From Pararhodobacter sp. CCB-MM2 (GTDB taxonomy: Bacteria; Pseudomonadota; Alphaproteobacteria; Rhodobacterales; Rhodobacteraceae), in contig NZ_LRRR01000037.1 of the NCBI RefSeq assembly GCF_001691415.1, forward strand, positions 1 through 36,801: DNA of 36,801 nucleotides. The letters run 5' to 3'. The notes beneath the pieces are model-generated. The model saw nothing but the letters and a program-made list of their open reading frames with translations, had not been told where the DNA came from and did not search any database. This document shows positions 1 through 7,953 of the stretch, piece by piece (the first letter of the stretch is position 1; each line of letters opens with the position of its first letter). Both the position numbers and the translations under genes were made by a program.

Positions 1-2
1 GG

Positions 3-125
3 CTTCCCAGCTCGAAGCAGATGGCCTTCGCAGAACGACTTGCCCGGGTCAAACAGCGCGCCGTGCCAGAGGAGTGTTTCCGCGACAAGGGGCTGATGTC
101 AAAATGGATCGACGGGAATAAGTGA
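3..125 (+). CDS. C-terminal end of an unidentified protein (partial)
   Basis: An open frame enters from the left edge and ends at TGA 123-125, giving about 40 residues that finish ...KGLMSKWIDGNK. Codon choice is GC-rich like the neighbours. No domain is recognisable in so short a piece, so no function is assigned. It runs toward the leftward toxin gene (23 bp between the two stop codons), so the two genes are convergent. An internal ATG at 21 could start a 34-residue peptide, but a longer gene cut by the window edge is more likely. Confidence 0.4.
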   Translation, partial: LPSSKQMAFAERLARVKQRAVPEECFRDKGLMSKWIDGNK

Positions 126-147
126 CGAGAGCCTGTCGGCCAGAAGA

Positions 148-1170
148 TCAAGCCGAGATGGGGGCTGCGTTAGCCCTACGCGCGATATCCGCGCAGCGGT
201 CCATCAGATCGGTAAAGGGCTCTGGTGCCGTTGCAAGCAGGCCGTCTTCGATCATGCGGCGGTAATCGTCGGCGAGAACGTCGAGAGCATCGCCGCTTGG
301 AACCAGTTCCAGATACCCGGAGGTTGCTGCGACATAATCTATTCGTGTGGCGTCCGAGGCCTTCTCTGCAAAGAACATCGTCTTATGCCGCGCGACAGCG
401 GCGCCAAGTGCGCGATCTTCAATAGCTGCAGCCACGATACCCGCATGGTCCAATCTGGCAACATCATGCCAATGCCGGGAAAAGCGGTTCCCACGCATGC
501 GGTTCTGCAAGCAGAAGACGTGGATCGCTGTCGCTTTCTCCCAGAACGTCCTTTCTGCATGCATTACGCGCGGGCGCGCAGTCGGAAACTCAAGGCCTTC
601 GACGGTCCCCTCGGCGTCGCAGACAACGTCGCGCGGGGATGCCGGCTCTCCGGTAGAACGCGCCCCAAACTCCAGCATCACACTTGGCGAGACATACCCC
701 GTGCCATGGGCGAGATGCGGGTAGTCAATGAACAGCTTGTCACCGTCAAGCCTAAGACTGGCATCGATCCCGTCACGTTCGATCGCCTGCTGCAGGATCG
801 GCTGGATGGTGCCGGCCACCCAGCCCGGCAGAACTTGCCTGACACGCTTTGACCAGCGCCGCTCTTCGCTGGACGTGGCGGGCATGGCATCTTCGCGGCC
901 CTCGAGAAAATCCGGGATCAGCGCCCGGATATCGAAGGTCAAATCCACATCTTCGGAGAAGCGATCGATGACGTGGTAGGCCTTCGACAACGAGGTGCCG
1001 CCTTTGAAGACGAGGTTTGTACCGATGGGCGATCCAAATAGCTGCTGGATCGCCCAGACCACCCAAACGTCTTTCTCGAGGAGGTGGGCTGGTCGGCCGA
1101 GCCGATCCGCGGCAACACCAAGAGCGTCCAGGCGGTCTTTGGCGCTGAGGCCCAGAAATGCCTCAGCCAT
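148..1170 (-). CDS. AbiEii/AbiGii-type nucleotidyltransferase toxin
   Basis: This is the toxin half of a type IV-like (AbiE) toxin-antitoxin or phage-defence pair. The family is a DNA polymerase beta-like nucleotidyltransferase that modifies cellular RNA, reported for tRNA in the MenT/AbiEii group. The hallmark is visible near residue 60: FKGGTSLSKAYHVIDRFSED, followed by VDLTFD. This supplies the GG-T/S-x-x-K glycine motif and the paired acidic metal ligands (D-V-D). Length (about 340 residues) fits the family. A TTG 15 bases upstream (1185) would extend the frame, but ATG 1170 is preferred because it overlaps the antitoxin stop as ATGGCTGA, a typical translational coupling. The upstream gene encodes the putative antitoxin and both share its promoter. 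The family call is strong. The target and whether it acts in plasmid stability or phage abortive infection are inference. Confidence 0.87.
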   Translation of the reverse strand: MAEAFLGLSAKDRLDALGVAADRLGRPAHLLEKDVWVVWAIQQLFGSPIGTNLVFKGGTSLSKAYHVIDRFSEDVDLTFDIRALIPDFLEGREDAMPATSSEERRWSKRVRQVLPGWVAGTIQPILQQAIERDGIDASLRLDGDKLFIDYPHLAHGTGYVSPSVMLEFGARSTGEPASPRDVVCDAEGTVEGLEFPTARPRVMHAERTFWEKATAIHVFCLQNRMRGNRFSRHWHDVARLDHAGIVAAAIEDRALGAAVARHKTMFFAEKASDATRIDYVAATSGYLELVPSGDALDVLADDYRRMIEDGLLATAPEPFTDLMDRCADIARRANAAPISA

Positions 1171-1756
1171 GGACCATCGTTCCAACCAAACGCGCCAACC
1201 AAGTCGGGAACTGCGGCGCCGCAGATACCAGTTCGGTTTTTGCCGTATCCGTTAGCTTCGCTCGGAGGATTTGCAGAGCTTTGGGAGCCTCATCCGGCCC
1301 AAGCCAAGCCAGTGCACGGACGACCTGCCCAGAGGTTTTGTTGCCTAACGCCAACTGCCAGCGCGGCGCGTGACGCAACTCGACAGCTTGCTGGCCAAGG
1401 TTCAACACACGGCTTCGTCCGGAGGTGAGGTAAACCGACTTGACCGGCACCTGCGTCGTCAAACCCAGACTGTTTGCCGCAGCAGCACCGTTTGGCACGA
1501 TCGTCTCGCCCCGCTGTGCAGCCAGCGCTTCAATCGCCTGTTCAGCCGAAGGGCTGCGTGGGCCAAAGCGTGTCTGGACCGGGCGCATATAGATACCGCG
1601 TCCTGCCCGGATCAACTCGCCTCGTGCAGCCAGACGCGACAGCGTTTGATCGACCGCCGCACGCGAGCCGAGATGCAACAATCCTTTCGCTGCCAACGGC
1701 GCCCCCTCCGGCAACGTCGTAGCAACATTCATGATGCTCTCTGCCATGCGTTCCAT
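1163..1756 (-). CDS. AbiEi-like / DUF6088-type antitoxin, probable autorepressor
   Basis: About 197 residues, starting MERMAESIMN. The N-terminal 60 residues (around KGLLHLGSRAAVDQTLSRLA, then RGELIRAGRGIYMRP) read as a winged helix-turn-helix with the G-x-Y-x-R wing seen in AbiEi and DUF6088 antitoxins. The remainder resembles the family's C-terminal domain (IVPNGAAAANSLGLTTQVP, YLTSGRSR). ATG 1756 is chosen because AAGGAG lies 5 bases upstream. A longer frame reaches to 2032 but lacks a comparable ribosome site and runs through the promoter. The gene overlaps the toxin start by 8 bases. AbiEi proteins neutralise AbiEii without stable complex formation and repress their own promoter by binding inverted repeats. 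The 10-bp inverted repeat across this promoter fits that model. Confidence 0.8.
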   Translation of the reverse strand: MERMAESIMNVATTLPEGAPLAAKGLLHLGSRAAVDQTLSRLAARGELIRAGRGIYMRPVQTRFGPRSPSAEQAIEALAAQRGETIVPNGAAAANSLGLTTQVPVKSVYLTSGRSRVLNLGQQAVELRHAPRWQLALGNKTSGQVVRALAWLGPDEAPKALQILRAKLTDTAKTELVSAAPQFPTWLARLVGTMVHG

Positions 1757-1767
1757 GATCGCTCCTT

Positions 1768-1803
1768 TGTCAGAAATATAGGCAGATTTCTGACAGTATT
1801 CAA
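1768..1803 (-). promoter_or_regulatory. Promoter and palindromic operator of the antitoxin-toxin operon
   Basis: On the minus strand, TTGAAT (1803-1798) is followed after exactly 17 bases by TATATT (1780-1775), a near-consensus sigma-70 promoter. A perfect 10-bp inverted repeat, TGTCAGAAAT-N8-ATTTCTGACA (1768-1777 and 1786-1795), covers the -10 box and most of the spacer. The antitoxin Shine-Dalgarno AAGGAG (1763-1768) abuts it. The geometry is that of an autorepressed antitoxin promoter. Binding by the antitoxin is inferred. Confidence 0.75.
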
Positions 1804-1910
1804 CCGTGCGATCGTGGCCGAACTGATAGCCTCCAACGGTGGAGGTGCTCTCGTTTGTCAATCTACCAACAAGACTAACCCCCATATCGGCGTCCAAAAT
1901 TGATGAGGTC

Positions 1911-1966
1911 GCCCACCGCAGCGCAAGGGGCCCGCTCATAGGCGGCTCCCTTGCGCTGCGGTGGGC
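1911..1966. repeat. 19-bp perfect inverted repeat (strong hairpin)
   Basis: GCCCACCGCAGCGCAAGGG (1911-1929) is matched exactly by its reverse complement at 1948-1966, with an 18-base loop. There is no T tract on either side, so it is not a classical intrinsic terminator. It lies between the antitoxin promoter and the left end of the IS21 element. It may be an old element end, a bidirectional transcription block or a recombination site. Confidence 0.7.
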
Positions 1967-2065
1967 TCCGGCAGCAAGTTCGACGTCCCCTGCCCTTCCG
2001 CGCCATCGAGTGCCGCCAGTGCCGCGCGACAATCAGGGTGAGATTCCGCGTCAATCTGGGTGAGA

Positions 2066-2130
2066 CGCCGTGGTGGTCCTGTGGTGGAGGGAGGGCGTAG
2101 CCCGACCGGAAGCGCAGGACCACCACGGCG
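2066..2130. repeat. 16-bp perfect inverted repeat upstream of istA
   Basis: CGCCGTGGTGGTCCTG (2066-2081) and its exact complement CAGGACCACCACGGCG (2115-2130) flank a 33-base loop just inside the left end of the IS. It could form a hairpin in the istA leader that limits read-through transcription or translation from outside. This function is inferred. Confidence 0.65.
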
Positions 2131-2185
2131 CGCGCTTCGAATGTGCGTCTGTGATCGCGGTCGGTCCGATACGCTGTGGTTTTCC

Positions 2186-3703
2186 ATGAGGGAGAACCAC
2201 TTTGTGCCGGGCCGCCATGTAACCGATCAACAGATGTGGCTTTTCATGAAGCTGAGACAGACCCACCCGATCGAGGTGGCCGCCGCCAAGGCCGATTTCA
2301 GCCGTTCGACGGGGTTTCGGATGGCACAGGATCCGCGGCTTCCCTCACAGAAGATGCAACCGCGTGAGCGCCGGCGACCCGATCCGCTCGATACCATCTT
2401 CGATGGCGAAGTCGTGCCGCTTCTGCAGGAAGCGCCTGGCCTGAGGCCGGTGGCCATCTTCGAGGAGATTCTGCGCCGCCATCCCGAACCCTCGCCGGGT
2501 ATCCGGCGCACATTGGAACGGCGGATCAGGTCTTGGCGCGCCCTACACGGCGCCGAGCAGGATGTGATCTTCCGGCAAGTGCACGAACCTGGCCGGATGG
2601 GACTGTCGGACTTCACCGACATGTCGTTCCTGGGCGTCAGGGTCGGCGGCCAGCCCCTTGCCCACATGCTCTATCATTTCCGCCTGCCGTGGTCAGGGTT
2701 CGAGCATGCCCATGTCATTCTTGGCGGCGAGAGCTTCGTCGCCCGCGCCGAGGGCCTCCAGAATGCCTTGTGGTCGGCGGGTGGCGCGCCGCAGCAGCAT
2801 CGCACCGACAGCCTTTCCGCCGCTTTCCGCAACCTCGACGCCGACACCGAGGCTGACCTCACCCGGCGTTACGATGCGCTTTGCACCCATTACCGGATGG
2901 CGCCCATCCGCAACAACCGCGGGGTGGCGCGTGAGAACGGCGCCATCGAAAGCGCACACGGCCATCTCAAGGCGGCGATCCGCGACGCCCTCCTGATGCG
3001 GGGCTCGGCGGAGTTTGCCGGTCTGGCGGACTACCGCGCCTTCGTCGACGAGATTGTCGGGCGCCGGAATGCCGCCCGGGGCAAACGCATCGCGGCAGAA
3101 CGGGCCTATCTCCAAGCCCTGCCTACGAACCGCACGATCGACTTCGAGGAGATCATCGTCACGGTATCGAGTATCGGCGGTTTCACGCTGCGCAAGGTCT
3201 TCTACACCGTGCCGTCCCGGCTGATCGGTCACCGGCTGCGGGTGCGCCTGTATGATGACCGTCTGGAGATCTTCATGGGCGGAACGCAGGTGATGACGTT
3301 ACCACGCGGGCGGGCCCATCCGGACGGGCGGCACGACCAGGCGGTCAACTACCGCCATGTCATCCACGCCTTGCGCAAGAAGCCGATGGCGCTCCTCAAC
3401 CTGGTCTATCGCGACAAGCTCTTCCCGCACCCGGCCTGTCGGCGCGCCTTCGAGGCGCTGGTCGCCCAGTTGCCTGAGAAGATGGCCTGCAAGGTCGCCG
3501 TCGAACTCCTGGCCCTCGCCCATGATCGCGGCTGCGAGCGCGAGTTGGGCGTCGAGACCGAGGCGGTTCTGGCGGCCGGACATCTGCCCGATCCCGTCGC
3601 CCTGCGCCGGCGGTTCGGACCCGATCCATCGGACTTGCCGGTTGTGTCGGTGATGCAAGTCGGCCTGGAAAGCTACGACGCGCTTGTCGCCCCGACGGCC
3701 TAG
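2186..3703 (+). CDS. istA: IS21-family transposase IstA
   Basis: About 505 residues from MRENHFVPGRHVTDQQMWLF. The start follows the family's usual opening (VxGRHVTDxQMxLxMKxR), although the ribosome site is poor and the frame is open back to 2060. An N-terminal helix-turn-helix region is followed by the RNase H-like DDE core. Acidic residues are visible in GLSDFTDMSF (about residues 142-145), in QHRTDSLSAAF (about 208) and in RENGAIESAHGHLK (about 255). The C-terminal region (VSSIGGFTLRKVFYTVPSRL) is the usual IstA beta-barrel part. IstA recognises the element ends and catalyses strand transfer with the ATPase IstB, whose gene starts 14 bases downstream. Full length and no internal stop, so the element may still be active. 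Confidence 0.92.
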   Translation: MRENHFVPGRHVTDQQMWLFMKLRQTHPIEVAAAKADFSRSTGFRMAQDPRLPSQKMQPRERRRPDPLDTIFDGEVVPLLQEAPGLRPVAIFEEILRRHPEPSPGIRRTLERRIRSWRALHGAEQDVIFRQVHEPGRMGLSDFTDMSFLGVRVGGQPLAHMLYHFRLPWSGFEHAHVILGGESFVARAEGLQNALWSAGGAPQQHRTDSLSAAFRNLDADTEADLTRRYDALCTHYRMAPIRNNRGVARENGAIESAHGHLKAAIRDALLMRGSAEFAGLADYRAFVDEIVGRRNAARGKRIAAERAYLQALPTNRTIDFEEIIVTVSSIGGFTLRKVFYTVPSRLIGHRLRVRLYDDRLEIFMGGTQVMTLPRGRAHPDGRHDQAVNYRHVIHALRKKPMALLNLVYRDKLFPHPACRRAFEALVAQLPEKMACKVAVELLALAHDRGCERELGVETEAVLAAGHLPDPVALRRRFGPDPSDLPVVSVMQVGLESYDALVAPTA

Positions 3704-3717
3704 ATGGGAGAAACGGC

Positions 3718-4611
3718 ATGACGATCGCCCATCCCATCGACGGGGCCCGCCTCGGCATCATGCTGAACGAACTGCGCCTGCCCACGATCAAGACGCTTTG
3801 GCCTCAGTTCGCCGAAACGGCCGATCGGGAGGGTTGGCCTGCGGCGCGCTTCCTCGCCGCCATCGCCGAGCACGAGCTGGCAGAACGTGCTAATCGCCGG
3901 ATCGAACGCCACCTCGCCGAGGCGCATCTGCCGCCAGGCAAGACCCTCGACAGCTTCGCCTTCGAGGCGGTCCCGATGGTCTCGAAGGCGCAGGTCATGG
4001 CCATGGCCGCTGGCGACAGCTGGCTGGCCAAGGGCGCCAACGTACTGCTGTTCGGCCCTCCGGGCGGTGGCAAGAGCCACCTTGCGGCCGCCATCGACCT
4101 CGCCCTGATCGAGAGCGGATGGCGCGTCCTCTTCGCCCGAACCACCGATCTGGTCCAGAAACTGCAGGTGGCGCGGCGGGAATTGCAGCTCGAGGCGGCG
4201 ATCACCAAGCTCGACAAGTTCGATCTGCTCATCCTCGACGATCTGGCTTACGTCACCAAGGATCAGGCCGAGACCAGCGTGCTGTTTGAACTGATCTCCG
4301 CTCGCTACGAGCGAAGATCGATCCTGATCACCGCCAACCAGCCCTTCGGCGAATGGAACCGGGTCTTCCCCGACCCCGCCATGACGCTGGCCGCCGTCGA
4401 CCGGCTCGTCCACCACGCCACCATCTTCGAGATGAACGTCGAAAGCTACAGGCGGCGAAGCGCCATGGAGGCCAAGCGATCGCGCGGCCGTCCCGCTGCC
4501 TTCGCGTCAATCAACAACACCCCTCAGATTGTCGCGGAGCGTCAATCAACAACGAGCCAGCATCTTGCCAGCGACAATCAGGATGATATCGTCACAGACG
4601 CCGCGACGTAG
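3718..4611 (+). CDS. istB: IS21-family helper ATPase IstB
   Basis: A 297-residue AAA+ ATPase of the DnaC/IstB group. Walker A is visible as GPPGGGKSHL (about residues 113-122) and Walker B as LLILDDLAYV (about 168-177), with an N-terminal helical region. The family loads onto DNA and selects or remodels the target for IstA. The start ATG 3718 has GGGAGAAACGGC just upstream. The gene sits 14 bases after istA, forming the usual istAB pair. The last about 40 residues are encoded by sequence that includes terminal-repeat-like motifs (gcgacaatcaggatga near 4571), which probably explains the unusual Gln/Asn/Ser-rich C-terminus. Confidence 0.92.
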   Translation: MTIAHPIDGARLGIMLNELRLPTIKTLWPQFAETADREGWPAARFLAAIAEHELAERANRRIERHLAEAHLPPGKTLDSFAFEAVPMVSKAQVMAMAAGDSWLAKGANVLLFGPPGGGKSHLAAAIDLALIESGWRVLFARTTDLVQKLQVARRELQLEAAITKLDKFDLLILDDLAYVTKDQAETSVLFELISARYERRSILITANQPFGEWNRVFPDPAMTLAAVDRLVHHATIFEMNVESYRRRSAMEAKRSRGRPAAFASINNTPQIVAERQSTTSQHLASDNQDDIVTDAAT

Positions 4612-4656
4612 AATCCCATCCAGATTGACGCGCGCGTCTCATCCAGATTGTCGCGC

Positions 4657-6690
4657 TATAGCCAGATCGTGACAGCGAAGAACCTCCGGCAACCAGCCGC
4701 TGCCTTTCAGCAGATACTCGGCTTCGGTCGCCATCTAGCCTTTCCTAAGGTGCTCGATGAGTTGTGCCGTCCCCTCCCCTTTGGCTTCGCGCACGGCCGC
4801 CAGGATCCGGGACTTGGGGGCACGGTTCAGGTAAGTATCAACCGTCGGCTCCCAACCTGCCTCGACCATATCAAGACCTGTTGCGTGGGCGACCAAGTCG
4901 GACTGGGTCATCCGCCTGGTCAGGCCACTGGCAGAGATGCCGGCATCGTTGGGGTTCAGCTTCTTATGCAGCGCGTTGATCCCGAAGCTGAGGCAATGAG
5001 CGAGACGGGACAGCCGGCTCGCCTGATCGAGGGAGGTCAGGTAGTCCCAGAGAGCGGCATCGTCGCCGAGCGGCAGGTCTGCCTCCCACGCCGCGTGCCG
5101 CTCATCGACCAGTTTGGCAACCACGCTGTCCTTCAGATCGCTCGCCTGCGCGGACATGTAGACGTTACGTACCGACGCCTCGAGGCAGCTGCCGGCAGAA
5201 TTAGAGGTCCGGAAGGTGTCGCCCACGAGCTTCAGAAGCAGTGGCGCAAACGCGATCTCGGGCGAGCGACCGACCGCTTCGCGCAGGGCCAAAGTCCGGT
5301 GCGCCGCCAGTTCCATGTCCAGCCGCTCAGGCAGGGGCTTCAGTGCGCCATCGGCCTCATCGTCGGAACTGTTAGCACTGAAGCCTGACGCTCAGAGGTG
5401 ATCACTGTGCCTACGCCCACGCCACCAGCGTTACTCGCAACGGATGGCTCGCTGCCCTGCCCGTCTGCCCCCGATTCACCGCTGTGGACGCCATCGTCTG
5501 CCCGAGGCTCATCCTCGGGTCGCACAAAGCCCCGATAGACGACCAGCTCACCACCGCGGTCAAGCACCACAAAAGCCCCTGCCCGTCCGATCTCCGCTGC
5601 GTCGAAAATAAGCGGCCGTGCCTCGAGCTTCTTCATCGCGACTTCCAGCTCGCCGAGACGCACCTCGATTCCTTCCCGGAACGCGTCCAAGCCTTCCCAT
5701 TTCTCGTCGAGCGCTCGGTATTCGGCAAGCAGCTTGGCATGGGTCGCGCCTTCGACATCTGTCATCGGCGCCGGTTCTCCGCTCAACCGCCGAAAGCCGT
5801 GGCTGTAGCCATAAGGCAATTCGAGCGAGACCTCGATCCATCTCCAACCCTCGGTTGCGATGGCTTCAGCTTCAACCTGCAGCTTCTCACTGACGAGACG
5901 ATCGAGTAGGGCAGGGTTATCCAATCACCCACCATCGTCGCCTTGGAAGAGGCCATGCAGAATGGTTCCGCCAGCAGCTTCATACGTCGCGACCCCGACA
6001 AAAACGGCACGACGGTCAGAGGCGCGCACCGAGGTTTCTGTCAGCATGCGGCGGATCTGATAGGGTTCCTTGTTCCAAGACGAGCGGATCGCGTCCCAGA
6101 CCTGAACTTGGCGCTCATGATCTGGATTGACCGTGAAGGCCATCAACTGCTCCAATGTCATCTCGTCGTCGGCATAGAGCTCAAGAAGGGCAGTGGCCGC
6201 TGAGGCAAGTTTCAGGCGCTGTTTGACCACCTGGGGTGTTACGAAAAGGCGGCCGTGATCTCCTCGTTATCCTGACCCTTCTCGCGCAGTGCCAGGAAAG
6301 CGCGGAACTGATCGAGTGGATGCAGGGTCGCGCGTTGAGTGTTCTCGGCGAGAGAGTCGTCTTCGGCGAGGATCTTGGACTTGGCATCGCGGACGATGCA
6401 GGGGATATGCGTTGTCTTCGCCAAGCGTTTCTGCTTCGCTAAGAGCGAAAGGGCCTGGAAGCGCCTGCCGCCTACGGGGATCTCGAACTTGGCGGTCTCG
6501 GAACCGTCCCCGGCCAGAATGGGCCGGACGCTCAGGCTTTGCAGCAACCCGCGCCGGGCGATGCCTTCCGTCAGTTCCTCAACCGAGACACCGGCCTTGA
6601 TGCGCCGCACGTTGGACTGGCTCCGCACGAGCTTGTCCAACGAGATGTCTCGGAAAGGGGACAGGGTGATTTCTGGGCAGCTTTGGCCAT
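4657..6690 (-). pseudogene. Decayed long ParB-like partition protein, truncated by the IS21 element
   Basis: Joined across frames, the minus strand encodes a ParB/RepB/Spo0J-fold protein of about 670 residues, of the long type found on mobile elements. The start is ATG 6690 behind GAGGAG. The ParB nuclease-like core is clear (KFEIPVGGRRFQALSLL, DDSLAENTQRATLHPLDQFR), followed by the HTH region (VVKQRLKLASAATALLELY). At least five lesions are visible. There is a one-base loss near 6656-6667 (MAKAAQKSP then PFRDISL). There is another one-base loss in a T run at 6244-6247. An in-frame TGA at 5925-5927 sits where a Trp codon (TGG) would fit. A frameshift lies near 5365-5375. An in-frame TAG lies at 4735-4737. 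Beyond the TAG, homologous reading (MATEAEYLLKGSGWLP) continues until the IS21 right end cuts it. It sits next to the intact repABC genes but is unrelated to repB. The gene is almost certainly non-functional. Confidence 0.82.
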
Positions 6691-6778
6691 CGGGTCGTCT
6701 CCTCGACGGGCGCCGGAAGCCACTCTCCCGACCTCACTACCCGTCAGCCTCTATCAGCCGTTCTCTTCCTCTCAGCAT

Positions 6779-6794
6779 GTCCACCGCGGTGGAC
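6779..6794. promoter_or_regulatory. parS-like centromere palindrome, copy 1
   Basis: The perfect 16-bp palindrome GTCCACCGCGGTGGAC lies one base beyond the repC stop codon (6796-6798). An identical copy lies inside repC at 7228-7243. repABC replicons carry short perfect palindromes as RepB (ParB) binding sites, and two identical copies around repC fit that role. RepB binding is inferred. Confidence 0.75.
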
Positions 6795-6795
6795 A

Positions 6796-7881
6796 TCAGG
6801 CAGGGGCTGCCGGTGAGTGAGCAAGGCTCTCCAGCAGGCGTTTCGGATTGAAGTCGTTTTGTCTGCGGCCGAGGGTGATGCTATGGAAATAAGCCGCAAA
6901 GTCTCGGATACGGTTGCCTACCTGCAAGATGATGAAGATAGCGCATGCTGCCTTTCTTGGGCCTATTCTGCTCGCTGCTTTGTCGAAAGTGTTCTCGTGA
7001 ATCCCAATCATGGGAGCCAGTGTTCTGGCGTGCCTTTCCGCGTCATCCCAGCTTACAATCGAGGATGTTGCGAAAGACGTTGCTTGGTCGCAGGTGGCCG
7101 TCAGGGTTTGAAGGTTTGGCGTCTCGGTGTCGATTTCGCCTTCTAAGTCTTTTCTTTCTTCTTCTGACTTAGATTGGTGCCGGACGGTTTGCCCGTCGTT
7201 GGCGGGCAGTTTCGTTGCTTCTTGCTGGTCCACCGCGGTGGACAATTGCGAGCACGGGCCCTCCAAGAGTTCGAGTACGGTTCGGTAGTCAAACAGTGTG
7301 AGCTTTCTACGAAGAGTCTTGCGTAGGTCCCGAACGAGATCGCTCGCGGAGTCAGCCTGTTCGAGACATGCCAGTCGGCTTAGGATTTGTTTCCGTAGGA
7401 ACATGCAGTCTCGACGCGCATTCTCCTGTTCTTGGGCCGCCGAAAGTAGCTCGCTGGCGCGGGTAAGCAGCGGAGAAAGGGACAAGCCATAGCTAATGGA
7501 GTGCCCATCGGATGATCGCACGCGATATCTCTTCCGATTGGGGCTATCGTTCCGCTTCATGAATCCGAGTTCGATGAAGCGATCGATGTGCCGACGGAGA
7601 GTCCGTTCATCGACCCCGCCAATCCGACGGCAGATCTCTTCATTCGAAGCGAACACAGTATGTCCATGCCCAGCTTTGAGGAAACTCAGCATCGCCTGGA
7701 GCGTATGGAGATGCCCCGGACGTAGGCCGAACAGATCGCGAGTGTCTCTAAGCGCGCGGAAGACTGCCCAGATATCGGTTTCGTAGGTTGGCGTTGCCGG
7801 GGTGTCATCGTTGCCCCCGAACGCTTGAAGGGAGAGTTTTGTGAATGCCATGATGGTTGAACGTCGACCGCTTTGGCCCAT
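6796..7881 (-). CDS. repC: Plasmid replication initiator RepC
   Basis: A 361-residue RepC of the repABC family. The N-terminal half carries the characteristic initiator winged-helix region (DLFGLRPGHLHTLQAMLSFL, then FASNEEICRRIGGVDERTLR, RHIDRFIELGFMKRNDSPNR). The C-terminal region (DAERHARTLAPMIGI, ACAIFIILQV, IRDFAAYFHSI) is the usual second RepC domain. RepC starts replication from an origin normally lying within its own gene. The start ATG 7881 has GGGGAAG just upstream. An in-frame ATG at 7851 (MAFTKLSL) lacks a ribosome site. It is the last gene of the leftward repA-repB-repC operon, separated from repB by the ctRNA region. A parS-like palindrome lies inside it. Expression is probably held down by the ctRNA. 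Confidence 0.93.
   Translation of the reverse strand: MGQSGRRSTIMAFTKLSLQAFGGNDDTPATPTYETDIWAVFRALRDTRDLFGLRPGHLHTLQAMLSFLKAGHGHTVFASNEEICRRIGGVDERTLRRHIDRFIELGFMKRNDSPNRKRYRVRSSDGHSISYGLSLSPLLTRASELLSAAQEQENARRDCMFLRKQILSRLACLEQADSASDLVRDLRKTLRRKLTLFDYRTVLELLEGPCSQLSTAVDQQEATKLPANDGQTVRHQSKSEEERKDLEGEIDTETPNLQTLTATCDQATSFATSSIVSWDDAERHARTLAPMIGIHENTFDKAASRIGPRKAACAIFIILQVGNRIRDFAAYFHSITLGRRQNDFNPKRLLESLAHSPAAPA
7228..7243. promoter_or_regulatory. parS-like centromere palindrome, copy 2 (inside repC)
   Basis: GTCCACCGCGGTGGAC, identical to the copy at 6779-6794, is embedded in the repC coding sequence. Palindromes inside repC are unusual because the base sequence must satisfy both coding and protein binding. 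A degenerate relative, GTCCACCG-AA-TCGGTGAC, lies at 7935-7952 in the repC leader. Confidence 0.7.
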
Positions 7882-7953
7882 AGCTTCCCCGGCTCTTCAC
7901 GCCATTTGGGGCGAGAAAAGGCAATAAAAAGACGTCCACCGAATCGGTGACTC

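Larger units (their letters stand above)
2024..4656 (+). mobile_element. IS21-family insertion sequence
   Basis: The element holds istA and istB between related inverted ends. The left end reads GCGCGACAATCAGGGTGAGA (from 2024) followed by CGCGTCAATCTGGGTGAGA (from 2046). The right end on the minus strand reads GCGCGACAATCTGGATGAGA (from 4656) followed by CGCGTCAATCTGGATGGGA (from about 4633). Two tandem copies of the terminal motif at each end are typical of IS21 transposase binding sites. A further copy in direct orientation lies inside the istB 3' end (about 4571). The exact outer bases are uncertain by about 10 bp, and no clear target duplication is visible. Its insertion removes the 3' end of the ParB-like pseudogene to the right. 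Confidence 0.85.
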
